Of a stretch of 41,425 nt of DNA, positions 21,801-29,977 are shown piece by piece (positions within the stretch are counted from its first letter, which is position 1; each line of letters starts with the position of its first letter). The notes under the pieces are model-generated. The model was not told the DNA's origin. It made no database searches and saw only the letters and a program-made list of their open reading frames with translations. The position numbers and the translations under genes were made by a program. Source of the DNA: Amycolatopsis coloradensis (GTDB lineage Bacteria; Actinomycetota; Actinomycetes; Mycobacteriales; Pseudonocardiaceae). The DNA lies in contig NZ_CP150484.1 of the NCBI RefSeq assembly GCF_037997115.1, positions 3,408,356 to 3,449,780 of the forward strand, read 5' to 3'.

Positions 21801-22979
21801 ATGCGTGACCGTACGGCCGTTTTCGTCGTGTTCGCGCTCAACGGGGCCGCGCTCGGCTCCTGGGCGCCGAGGACTCCGGCGTTGTCGGAAAGAGTGGACG
21901 CCTCGCCGGGTGTCTTCGGGCTCGCCCTGCTGGGCGCCAGCGTCGGCATGCTGATCGCGGCGTCGGTTTCGGGGCGGCTGATCGAGCGGTACGGCGCCCG
22001 CGCGGTGGTCGCGGGCAGCACGGTCATCGCCTGCGCGGCGTTGCCGATGATCGGTTTCTCGACGTCGGTCGTCCTGCTCGCCGGGGCGTTGTTCGTCCTC
22101 GGGGCGAGCGTCGGCGCGCTCGACGTGGCGATGAACGTCGCCGGAGTGGAGGTGGAGCGCCGGACCGGACGCGCGATCATGCCGATCCTGCACGCCGGAT
22201 TCAGCTTCGGCGCGTTGGCGGGCTCCGTCGCCGCGGGATTCGCCGCGTCGCACCACTGGTCGCCGGGGAGGCATCTCACGGTCGCCGCGCTGGCCGCCCT
22301 GGTGGTGCTCGCCTTCGTCATCGCCGCCGTGCCCGGCGCGCGACCCGTACACACCGAACCCGTCGAGAAGCCGAGAGTGGCGCCGATCAAACGTCCCGTC
22401 CTCTGGCTGCTCGCCGCCATCGCGCTGTTCTCGGCGATCGCGGAGGGGGCGAGTTCGGACTGGTCCGCCCTGCTGATGACGTCCGTGCACGGGGTCGGCG
22501 ACGGCGCCGCCGCTTTCGCGTACTCGGGATTCGCCCTGGCCATGGCGCTCGCCAGGCTCGCGGGTGCCTGGCTTCAGAACCGTTTCGGCGCGACGCGTGC
22601 GCTGGCGGTGGGTGCCGGGATCGCCGCCGCCGGCCTCGTGCTCGCCGCACTGGCCCACGTTCCGGTGTTCGGCTTCGTCGGCTTCGCGCTGGCGGGTGCC
22701 GGGCTCGCCGCGGCCTTCCCGATCGCGTTGAGTCTCGCGGGCGCGTCGGGCAAACGCGCCGACGGGACGGGAGGCGAGCGCGAACTGGCCTTCGTCACGG
22801 CGATCGCCTACACCGGTTTCCTCGCCGGACCGCCGCTGATCGGCGGGATCGCGCAGGTGACATCGCTTTCGGTGTCGTTCCTGTTCGTCGGGCTGACCGC
22901 CGCGCTGATCGTGCCGTCCGCGGTGGCCGCGGCGCGGGCGCGGAAACGTGAGGAGGCGGTCGAACCCGTCGCCCGTTGA
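21801..22979 (+). CDS. MFS transporter
   Basis: 392 residues, 12 helices, with AAAGGAG 10 nt before ATG. It starts TAVFVVFALNGAALGSWAPRTPALSERVDASPGVFGLALLG, typical of the YbjJ/FucP-like sugar-or-inner-membrane branch of the major facilitator superfamily, and contains GALDVAMNVAGVEVERRTGR and the HAGFSFGALAGS segment also typical of that branch. Substrate unknown; the LacI-type neighbour and operator suggest a sugar or a metabolite export/import role. The stop overlaps a TTGACA hexamer (22976-22981). Confidence 0.88.
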   Translation: MRDRTAVFVVFALNGAALGSWAPRTPALSERVDASPGVFGLALLGASVGMLIAASVSGRLIERYGARAVVAGSTVIACAALPMIGFSTSVVLLAGALFVLGASVGALDVAMNVAGVEVERRTGRAIMPILHAGFSFGALAGSVAAGFAASHHWSPGRHLTVAALAALVVLAFVIAAVPGARPVHTEPVEKPRVAPIKRPVLWLLAAIALFSAIAEGASSDWSALLMTSVHGVGDGAAAFAYSGFALAMALARLAGAWLQNRFGATRALAVGAGIAAAGLVLAALAHVPVFGFVGFALAGAGLAAAFPIALSLAGASGKRADGTGGERELAFVTAIAYTGFLAGPPLIGGIAQVTSLSVSFLFVGLTAALIVPSAVAAARARKREEAVEPVAR

Positions 22980-22990
22980 CATCTCGGTAA

Positions 22991-23024
22991 ACTGAAATGA
23001 ATGCGCTTCGGTCGCTGTTTCAGT
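22991..23024. repeat. Inverted repeat upstream of histidine kinase
   Basis: ACTGAAA (22991-22997) and TTTCAGT (23018-23024) are a perfect 7-bp inverted repeat, 20 nt apart. They could be half-sites of a regulator or the stem of a hairpin ending the MFS transcript. TAAACT (22988-22993) overlaps the first arm as a possible -10. Confidence 0.4.
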
Positions 23025-23047
23025 GAGGCTAATCCGGGAGGGTGCTG

Positions 23048-24214
23048 ATGCTCGGTGGCGGCAGAGGTATCCCTGCGCGACTGGTGCGGACCACGGTGCC
23101 CTGGCTGGTCCTGGTCCCGGTGGCGTTCCGGCTGGCGATGCTGGTGCAAGCGCTGTGGGTGGCGGGCCTGGGGTCTTCGGTGCTGTGGACGTTCGTGGCG
23201 CTGCATCTGGTGCCCAACGTCGTCGCGACCGTCTGGACCTTCCGCTGGTCCGCTGCCGGGACGAGGCTGGTTCCGTTGGTGGACAGCGCGTTCGCCGCGC
23301 TCTTCGTCCTCGGGGCGGCGCCGTTCGCGCAGGACACCGCGATCACGTCGATCACCTGGACCCATCTGATGGGCACGGTGATGGTCTGGACCCTGCTGCG
23401 CGGCGCGGCGGCCGGGGCACTGGCCATCGGGGCCGCGGTGGTACCGCACGTCCTGCTGGATCCGGCATCCTCACTCGGTCTCCTTCTCACGCTCGCGACC
23501 GCGCTGGTGGTGTCACTCGCGGTCGCCGGCCTGGTCGGCGCGTCGATGCGGTTCGCGGTCGGGTTCGGGGAGCAGCAGGGCCGGGCCGCGGAACGTGAGA
23601 GGCACCGCCGCGACGTCCACGACACCGTCCTGCAGGTGATGGAGTCGTTCGCGATCCCCGCGCCCGCCGACGAACTCGACCCGGCGGCCAGCCTCGACCG
23701 CGTCCGCCGTACCGCACGCGCTCAGGCGATGCGCATCCGGATCAGCCTCGAACACGAATCCACCGAAGGAATCGGACTGCACCAGCGGCTGCGGCTGCTC
23801 GCCGCCGAAATGGCCGCGGAGGGGCTGCGCGTCGAGGTCGTCGTTCAGGACGACGCCGCGCCGGAGCTTTCGGAGGAGGCGGCCATGGCGCTGCACGACT
23901 CCGCCAGGGAAGCCCTGCGCAACACGTTGAAGCACTCCGGGACCAGACGGGCCGTGGTGAGCGTCGAAGAGATCGGCGGCGGGGTTTCCTTGACGGTGCG
24001 CGATCACGGCGCCGGTTTCGACGTCGGGTCCCGGCGGCGTGGCTTCGGCCTCGAGAACTCGATCATCGCGCGGATGGCGGAGATCGGCGGATTCGCGCGG
24101 ATCGAATCCAGCCCTGGGCTGGGAACGAGGGTGGTGCTCCTCGCCCCTCCGTCCATGCCCCCGCCGCCGCCCTCAAAGGGGGCGCTGCGCGCCGCTGAAC
24201 TGATTCAAACCTGA
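23048..24214 (+). CDS. Orphan NarL/DesK-type sensor histidine kinase
   Basis: 388 residues. Six or so membrane helices in the first 170 residues, then the HisKA_3 dimerisation segment with phospho-acceptor His191 (ERHRRDVHDTVLQVMESF), then a HATPase domain with N box SAREALRNTLKHSG and G boxes VRDHGAGFD and RRGFGLENS. GGGAGGG precedes ATG 23048 by 6 nt. No response regulator gene is adjacent on either side, which is unusual for this class since partners are normally encoded next door. The Pro-rich tail (MPPPPPS) is encoded near the stop. Signal unknown. The 3' end overlaps the phosphatase gene by 10 nt. Confidence 0.9.
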   Translation: MLGGGRGIPARLVRTTVPWLVLVPVAFRLAMLVQALWVAGLGSSVLWTFVALHLVPNVVATVWTFRWSAAGTRLVPLVDSAFAALFVLGAAPFAQDTAITSITWTHLMGTVMVWTLLRGAAAGALAIGAAVVPHVLLDPASSLGLLLTLATALVVSLAVAGLVGASMRFAVGFGEQQGRAAERERHRRDVHDTVLQVMESFAIPAPADELDPAASLDRVRRTARAQAMRIRISLEHESTEGIGLHQRLRLLAAEMAAEGLRVEVVVQDDAAPELSEEAAMALHDSAREALRNTLKHSGTRRAVVSVEEIGGGVSLTVRDHGAGFDVGSRRRGFGLENSIIARMAEIGGFARIESSPGLGTRVVLLAPPSMPPPPPSKGALRAAELIQT

Positions 24215-24843
24215 GTCTCCCCGTCGGGTGAGTCCCGCCACTGGCGGAACGGGTGATCCAGTGTCCACTTGCCGTCGACCCGCTCCACGACGCGGTATTC
24301 GCAGGTCTTCGGGTTGGACAGGGACTCGAACAGCTCGATGCTCCAGCCGAAGAGCCGTCGGCACAGCAAGCGGATGGTGAGCCCGTGTGAGACGACCAGC
24401 ACGGTTTCGGGGTGATCTTCGCCGCACGCCGCCAGCTCGCTGAGGAACGCCGCGACCCGGTCGTCGACGTCCGCCCCGGACTCGCCGAACGGGAGCCGGT
24501 AGAAGAAGTGGCCGAACTCGTGGCGGCGTTGTTTCTGGACCTCCTGCTCCAGCGGGTCCTGGAGGTTGCCCCAGTCCTGTTCCCGCAGCCTCGGCTCCGG
24601 CACGATCCGCTCGCAGGCCTCCCGGATGTCCAGCAGCCGCAACGTTTCCCGTGTCCGCAGATAGGGGCTGACGTAGACCGCCGTCCGCTGCCCGCCGAGG
24701 ACCTCCTTGAGCTCCGGGCCCGCCAGCTTCGCCTGCTCGCGACCGGCGTCGGTCAGCGGCAGGGCGTGGTCGGGGATCCGGGTGTAGGCGAGTTCGTCGA
24801 CGTTGCCGAGTGACTCGGCGTGCCTCAGCAGGATGATCCGCAC
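24205..24843 (-). CDS. Histidine phosphatase (phosphoglycerate-mutase-like)
   Basis: 212 residues with the RHAE signature at the N-terminus (IILLRHAESLGN, phospho-His8), GREQAKLAG and YVSPYLRTRETLRLL, and the second catalytic His in VLVVSHGLTIRLL. PFGESGADVDDRV corresponds to the GES active-site loop. Small-molecule or sugar-phosphate phosphatase or mutase; substrate unknown. GTG start at 24843, with CAAGAT (24855-24850) 6 nt upstream as a possible -10, again leaderless. Divergent from the CopD-CtaG gene over 42 nt. Confidence 0.9.
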   Translation of the reverse strand: MRIILLRHAESLGNVDELAYTRIPDHALPLTDAGREQAKLAGPELKEVLGGQRTAVYVSPYLRTRETLRLLDIREACERIVPEPRLREQDWGNLQDPLEQEVQKQRRHEFGHFFYRLPFGESGADVDDRVAAFLSELAACGEDHPETVLVVSHGLTIRLLCRRLFGWSIELFESLSNPKTCEYRVVERVDGKWTLDHPFRQWRDSPDGETQV

Positions 24844-24885
24844 GCCGCCATCTTGCCGGTTGCGCGTTCGGCATACCCTCGTGAC

Positions 24886-26907
24886 GTGCCTTCAGACCCC
24901 GAGACGAAACCGGCCCCACCCGCGCGGAAGGCCGGTGTCCTGCCGCTGGTGTCGATCGGGGCGCTCCTGGCCGCGGTGGTGGCCGTCGGCCTCGTCGCGC
25001 TGACCGGTGGCGCCGGTTACGTCATCGCCGGACTCCCGGACCCGGGCCTGGTGACCCGCTACGGCATCACCGTCGTCCGGGTACTGGCCGAAGCGGCTTC
25101 GGTGCTGTGCGTGGGTTCGCTGCTGCTCGCCGCGTTCCTCGTCCCGCCGCAGAAGTCCGGCACGCTCGCGGCCGACGGTTACGCCGCCATCCGGGTCGCC
25201 GGCGTCGCGGCGTGGGTCTGGTTCTTCGCGGCCGCCACGTCGATCTTCTTCTCCGCGGCCGACGGCGCGGGCCGCCCGTTCACCGAGGTGCTCTCGCCGC
25301 AGGTGCTGGTCGACCTCGTCGACGCCATCGAGCAGCCGAAGGCCTGGCTGTTCACCGCGTTGATCGCGTTGCTGGTCGCGCTCGGCTGCCGTCTCGCGCT
25401 GACCTGGGGCTGGACGACGGTGGTCTTCTTCCTGTCCGTCGGCGGCCTGGTCCCGGTCGCGGTCACGGGGCATTCCGCGAGCGGCGGCTCGCACGACATG
25501 GCGACCAACAGCCTGCTGTACCACCTGGTCGCCGCCGCGTTGTGGGTCGGCGGGCTGGTGGCGCTGCTGGCACTCGGCTGGCGCCGCGGCGAGAACCTCA
25601 AGCTCGCCGCGACGCGGTTTTCGAAGCTGGCGCTGGTGTGCTGGATCGTGATGGCGGTCTCCGGCATCGTGAACGCGCTGGTGCGGATCAGGATCGCCGA
25701 CCTGTTCACCACCGACTACGGCCTCCTGGTGGTCGCGAAGGTCGTCGCGTTGCTGCTGCTCGGCGTCTTCGGCCATCAGCAACGGCAGAAGGGCGTCGCC
25801 GGGCTGGTGAACGGAGCGGGCGGTGGTCAGCTGCTGCGGCTCGCCGCGGTCGAGGTGCTGATCATGTTCGTCACGATCGGCATCGCGACAGGGCTCGCGA
25901 AGACCCCGCCGCCGCAGGAATCGCTGACCCAGCCGTCGACAACGGAACTGCTGATCGGCTACGACCTCTACGGTCCTCCGACGGTCTTCCGGCTGCTCAC
26001 GGACTGGCGGTTCGACCTCGTCTACGGCACCCTCGCGCTCGTTCTCGCCGGGCTGTACCTCGCCGGGGTCCGGCGGCTGCGGCGCCGCGGTGACACCTGG
26101 GCCACCGGCCGGACGGTCGCGTGGCTCGCGGGCTGTTTCGTACTGCTGATCGCGACGTCGTCCGGTATCGGCCGGTACGCGCCCGCGATGTTCAGCGTGC
26201 ACATGGGCAACCACATGTTGCTGTCCATGGTGGCGCCGGTGCTGTTCGTGCTCGGCGGGCCCGTGACGCTCGCGCTGCGCGCGCTGCCCACGGCGGGCAA
26301 GGACGCCCCGCCCGGACCGCGTGAATGGCTGCTCGCCTTCGTGCACTCGCCGCTGTCGAGGTTCCTGACGCATCCGATCGTCGCACTACTGCTGTTCGTC
26401 GGTTCCTTCTACGGCCTGTACTTCTCGGGCCTGTTCGATTCGGCGCTGAACTACCACTGGGCGCATCTGGCGATGAACGCGCACTTCCTGCTCGCCGGGT
26501 ACGTCTTCTATTGGCCGGTGATCGGTGTCGACCCGGCGCCACGACGGCTCGCGCCGCTGGGACGGCTGGGGATGATGTTCGCGGCCATGCCGTTCCACGC
26601 GTTCTTCGGGATCGCGCTGATGAGCATGCAGACCGTGCTCGGACAGGACTTCTACCGCGGGCTGAAACTGCCGTGGGTCACCGACCTCCTGACCGACCAG
26701 CGGCTCGGCGGCGGGATCGCGTGGGCGTCCGGTGAACTGCCGGTGCTGCTGGTGCTCGTCGCGCTGCTGGTGCAGTGGGCGCGGCAGGACGAGCGGGAGG
26801 CGCGGCGCCGGGATCGCCGCGAAGAGGCCTCCGGTGACGCGGATCTGAACGCCTACAACGCGATGCTGAAGAAACTCGCCGATCAGGGGCGGGGGCCCGG
26901 CTCCTAG
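24886..26907 (+). CDS. CopD-CtaG fusion membrane protein
   Basis: 673 residues. The N-terminal half (to about 370) is a copper-resistance D-like membrane domain with helices such as VTRYGITVVRVLAEAASVLC and the conserved His-bearing GHSASGGSHDM and LLYHLVAAALWVGGL. The C-terminal half is a CtaG-type domain (cytochrome c oxidase assembly, caa3_CtaG): HMGNHMLLSMVAPVLFVLGG, HWAHLAMNAHFLLAGYVFYWPVIGVDP, and MPFHAFFGIALMS, each with likely copper-binding His. Role: copper uptake and delivery to heme-copper oxidase. TACCCT (24874-24879) lies 6 nt before GTG. Such fusions are common in actinobacteria. Confidence 0.9.
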   Translation: MPSDPETKPAPPARKAGVLPLVSIGALLAAVVAVGLVALTGGAGYVIAGLPDPGLVTRYGITVVRVLAEAASVLCVGSLLLAAFLVPPQKSGTLAADGYAAIRVAGVAAWVWFFAAATSIFFSAADGAGRPFTEVLSPQVLVDLVDAIEQPKAWLFTALIALLVALGCRLALTWGWTTVVFFLSVGGLVPVAVTGHSASGGSHDMATNSLLYHLVAAALWVGGLVALLALGWRRGENLKLAATRFSKLALVCWIVMAVSGIVNALVRIRIADLFTTDYGLLVVAKVVALLLLGVFGHQQRQKGVAGLVNGAGGGQLLRLAAVEVLIMFVTIGIATGLAKTPPPQESLTQPSTTELLIGYDLYGPPTVFRLLTDWRFDLVYGTLALVLAGLYLAGVRRLRRRGDTWATGRTVAWLAGCFVLLIATSSGIGRYAPAMFSVHMGNHMLLSMVAPVLFVLGGPVTLALRALPTAGKDAPPGPREWLLAFVHSPLSRFLTHPIVALLLFVGSFYGLYFSGLFDSALNYHWAHLAMNAHFLLAGYVFYWPVIGVDPAPRRLAPLGRLGMMFAAMPFHAFFGIALMSMQTVLGQDFYRGLKLPWVTDLLTDQRLGGGIAWASGELPVLLVLVALLVQWARQDEREARRRDRREEASGDADLNAYNAMLKKLADQGRGPGS

Positions 26908-27000
26908 AGCTTTGGCCGCAACCGGACAACGGGGCGGCGGCGCCCGTCACGGTGGGAGCCTGGGTTTCAGTGGCAGGTTCACCATCGTGGGGAGACCGCA

Positions 27001-27549
27001 GTGGCAGACGAAATCGGAGCAACCGTCCGCAGGCTTCTGGAGCAACGGAAGCTCTTTCTGAAGCCGGAACACGACGACTTAGGGAAGGTCGTGTACGTCT
27101 GCGTCGACGACAGGACACCGGGTGGTTTCCCGGTCGGCCATGTCATCGCGACAGCGGGTGGCAGGGCGTGGCTCGCCTACGCCCGTATCCCCAAGGGCGG
27201 CTTCCACGAAATCGCCCAGGTGGCCGCCGGGTTGCCGACGTTCGACGCGGCCATCCGTGCCGTTCTCGACCACGCTCGGTCCGCCGACATCCTCCGGGCC
27301 GTCGAACGGAGTCCACGAGCGGCCGCGAAGACCTACACCGCGATCGTGGACCCGGGGCACGCCGAATGGCTCACCACGCTGGAAGAACCCCAGGGCATCA
27401 CCCACCTCGGCAACGGCAGGGTCCGGTTCACCGAGGCCGCGGTCGCGTATCTGCGGAATCCGCCGTCACCGCTGTCGCTCTACGTCCAGGTGCAGGGCGA
27501 CGAGCTGGTGGTCGATCTGGTGCCCTACAAGCTGACACGCGATCGGTAG
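27001..27549 (+). CDS. Conserved hypothetical protein
   Basis: 182 residues, no signal or membrane segment, start GTG 27001 with GGGGAG 9 nt upstream. Alternating alpha/beta pattern: DEIGATVRRLLEQRKLF helix, VVYVCVDDRTPGGFPVGHVIAT strands, LPTFDAAIRAVLDHARSADILRAVERSPRAAAKTY helices, and a C-terminal beta segment SLYVQVQGDELVVDLVPYKL. Good coding bias. I do not recognise a family. It stands alone between the CopD-CtaG gene and the SSB gene. Confidence 0.7.
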   Translation: MADEIGATVRRLLEQRKLFLKPEHDDLGKVVYVCVDDRTPGGFPVGHVIATAGGRAWLAYARIPKGGFHEIAQVAAGLPTFDAAIRAVLDHARSADILRAVERSPRAAAKTYTAIVDPGHAEWLTTLEEPQGITHLGNGRVRFTEAAVAYLRNPPSPLSLYVQVQGDELVVDLVPYKLTRDR

Positions 27550-27596
27550 TGCCCCTTACCACGCCTCGCCGACAAAGCCCGCTCTTCCGCTCCGAG

Positions 27597-27635
27597 TTGT
27601 CCACAGGAAGCCTTTAACGCCCGGAGTTGTCCACA
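27597..27635 (+). other. Two direct DnaA-box-like sites
   Basis: TTGTCCACA at 27597-27605 and 27627-27635, each inside GAGTTGTCCACAG, 30 bp apart (about three helical turns) in the same orientation, upstream of the SSB gene. TTGTCCACA is the actinomycete DnaA-box form. DnaA could regulate the SSB gene or be titrated here; chance occurrence is possible. Confidence 0.45.
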
Positions 27636-27732
27636 GATCCGGTTTTCGTCCCTTTCCGCCCTTGAGTCCGAGGCACTCTGTGATCAAGGGAAACGCCGGG
27701 AAGGTCCCGGAACGAGGAGAAGGGCGAGTGTG

Positions 27733-28188
27733 ATGGCGATGGGCGAAACGTGGGTGACCATGATCGGCAACCTGACCAGCGAACCGGTCCACCATCCGGA
27801 GCGGGGGCACGGGCACGACGTCGTGTCGTTCGGCTTGCGGAGTGTCGAACGCCGGTACGACAAGGAAAGAGGGGAGTGGGGCGAGGGACGGCAGCTCGCG
27901 GTCAAGGTCACCTGCTGGCGCAAGCTGGCGATGGCGGCGTTCTCCTGCCTGAGCAAAGGCGACCCGGTGATCGTGGCCGGGCGGTTGCGCGGCGCCGAGA
28001 CCGCGGAGGAGATCCCGGCACCTCTGGGTCTACCTGAGCTTGAGGCCTTCTCCATCGGCCCCAACCTGGCGCGTTGCTCGGCCGAGATCCACCGGTTGGG
28101 ACGTGACCGGCCCAGGGCGATCCCGTCGGTGCCGCCGCCCGCCGGGAATCCCATGGTCACCGCGCTGGAGGAGGCGCCCGTGGGCTGA
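27733..28188 (+). CDS. Single-stranded DNA-binding protein paralogue
   Basis: 151 residues with an SSB OB-fold: ETWVTMIGNLTSEPVHHPER, VVSFGLRSVERRYDKERGEW, and KVTCWRKLAMAAFSCLSKGDPVIVAGRL, the typical order of strands, with the KGDxVxVxGRL turn. The C-terminal part is Pro-rich and lacks the acidic DDDIPF-like tip that recruits repair and replication proteins in housekeeping SSB. This fits the secondary SsbB class of actinomycetes, which is linked to sporulation or competence in other genera. GAGGAGAAGGG (27713-27723) precedes ATG 27733; ATG 27739 is also possible. Confidence 0.85.
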   Translation: MAMGETWVTMIGNLTSEPVHHPERGHGHDVVSFGLRSVERRYDKERGEWGEGRQLAVKVTCWRKLAMAAFSCLSKGDPVIVAGRLRGAETAEEIPAPLGLPELEAFSIGPNLARCSAEIHRLGRDRPRAIPSVPPPAGNPMVTALEEAPVG

Positions 28189-28271
28189 GGTTCCGATGCT
28201 CACTCAGTGATATCGGGCTGACTGTCGGTAGCTCGGTGGTGACCGCCGTCAAGGCCGCGATCGCCTCGCTC

Positions 28272-28277
28272 TACGAT
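28272..28277 (+). promoter_or_regulatory. -10 element of ettA, leaderless
   Basis: TACGAT (28272-28277) ends 7 nt before ATG 28285. No Shine-Dalgarno is found between them, so transcription probably begins at the A of the start codon. Confidence 0.5.
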
Positions 28278-28284
28278 CGTTTGC

Positions 28285-29961
28285 ATGGCCGAGTTCATCT
28301 ACACCATGAAGAAGGTGCGCAAGACCGTCGGGGACAAGGTCATCCTCGACGACGTCAGCACCGCGTTCTACCCCGGCGCCAAGATCGGCGTGGTGGGGCC
28401 GAACGGCGCGGGTAAATCCACCGTTCTGAAGATCATGGCGGGGATCGAGCAGGCCAGCAACGGCGAAGCCTTCCTCCAGCCTGGCGCCAGCGTCGGCATC
28501 CTCATGCAGGAGCCGGAGCTCAACGAGGAAAAGACCGTCCGCGAAAACGTCGAAGAGGGCCTTGGCGACATCAAGGTCAAGCTCAACCGCTTCAACGAGG
28601 TCGCCGAGCTCATGGCGACCGACTACAGCGACGAGCTGATGGAAGAGATGGGCAAGCTCCAGGAGGAGCTCGACCACGCCGACGCGTGGGAGATCGACTC
28701 CACGGTCGAGCAGGCCATGGACGCGCTTCGCTGCCCGCCGCCGGACGAGCCGGTCACCCACCTCTCCGGTGGTGAGCGCCGCCGGGTCGCGCTGTGCAAG
28801 CTGCTCCTGTCCGCGCCCGACCTGCTGCTCCTCGACGAGCCCACCAACCATCTGGACGCCGAAAGCGTGCTGTGGCTGGAGCAGTTCCTCGCGAACTACG
28901 CCGGCGCCGTCCTCGCCGTCACCCACGACCGGTACTTCCTGGACAACGTCGCCGAGTGGATCATGGAGCTCGACCGCGGCCGCGTCGTCGGCTACGAGGG
29001 CAACTACTCGACATACCTGGAGAAGAAGCGCGAGCGTCTCGAGGTCCAGGGGAAGAAGGACGCCAAACTCGCCAAGCGGCTGAAGTCCGAACTCGAATGG
29101 GTCCGGTCCAACGCCAAGGCGCGCCAGACCAAGTCGCGGTCCCGGCTCGACCGCTACGAGGAGATGGCCGCGGAGGCGGACAAGCACCGCAAGCTCGACT
29201 TCGAAGAGATCCAGATCCCGCCGGGGCCCCGGCTGGGCAGTGTGGTCGTCGAGGTCGAGAAGCTGCGCAAAGGTTTTGACGACCGGGTGCTGATCGACGG
29301 GCTGTCGTTCGACCTGCCGCGCAACGGCATCGTCGGCGTGATCGGGCCGAACGGTGTCGGCAAGACGACCCTGTTCAAGACGATCGTCGGGCTCGAGGAG
29401 CCGGACGACGGCCGGGTCAAGATCGGCGAGACGGTCAAATTGTCCTATGTGGACCAGAACCGCGGCGGGATCGACCCGAAGAAGACGGTATGGGAGGTGG
29501 TTTCGGACAAGCTGGACTACATCCACGTCGGGCAGACCGAAATGCCCTCGCGTGCCTACGTCAGCGCGTTCGGTTTCAAGGGGCCGGACCAGCAGAAGCC
29601 GGCGGGCGTGCTCTCCGGTGGCGAGCGCAACCGGCTGAACCTGGCGCTGACCCTCAAGCAGGGCGGGAACTTGATCCTGCTCGACGAGCCGACGAACGAC
29701 CTGGACGTCGAGACCTTGGGTTCGCTGGAGAACGCTCTCGAGCAGTTCCCCGGCTGCGCCGTGGTCATCTCGCACGACCGGTGGTTCCTCGACCGGGTCG
29801 CGACGCACATCCTCGCCTGGGAAGGCACGGACGAGAACCCCTCGCAATGGTTCTGGTTCGAAGGTAACTTCGAGGGCTACGAGAAGAACAAGGTCGAACG
29901 CCTCGGTGCCGAGGCGGCTCGTCCGCACCGCGTCACCCATCGCAAGCTGACCCGCGACTGA
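28285..29961 (+). CDS. ettA: Energy-dependent translational throttle protein EttA (ABC-F)
   Basis: 558 residues with two ABC cassettes and no membrane helix. Walker A: GPNGAGKST (about 36-44) and GPNGVGKTT (about 355-363). Signatures LSGGERRRVALCKLL and LSGGERNRLNLALTL; Walker B LLLLDEPTNHLD and LILLDEPTNDLD. Between them is the P-site-tRNA interaction motif linker, here charged (KKRERLEVQGKKDAKLAKRL). EttA gates entry of the ribosome into elongation in response to ADP/ATP. Length and arrangement are standard. A long unknown gene follows 16 nt later and may be co-transcribed. Confidence 0.96.
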   Translation: MAEFIYTMKKVRKTVGDKVILDDVSTAFYPGAKIGVVGPNGAGKSTVLKIMAGIEQASNGEAFLQPGASVGILMQEPELNEEKTVRENVEEGLGDIKVKLNRFNEVAELMATDYSDELMEEMGKLQEELDHADAWEIDSTVEQAMDALRCPPPDEPVTHLSGGERRRVALCKLLLSAPDLLLLDEPTNHLDAESVLWLEQFLANYAGAVLAVTHDRYFLDNVAEWIMELDRGRVVGYEGNYSTYLEKKRERLEVQGKKDAKLAKRLKSELEWVRSNAKARQTKSRSRLDRYEEMAAEADKHRKLDFEEIQIPPGPRLGSVVVEVEKLRKGFDDRVLIDGLSFDLPRNGIVGVIGPNGVGKTTLFKTIVGLEEPDDGRVKIGETVKLSYVDQNRGGIDPKKTVWEVVSDKLDYIHVGQTEMPSRAYVSAFGFKGPDQQKPAGVLSGGERNRLNLALTLKQGGNLILLDEPTNDLDVETLGSLENALEQFPGCAVVISHDRWFLDRVATHILAWEGTDENPSQWFWFEGNFEGYEKNKVERLGAEAARPHRVTHRKLTRD

Positions 29962-29977
29962 GGGCCGGGGGTTCCCC

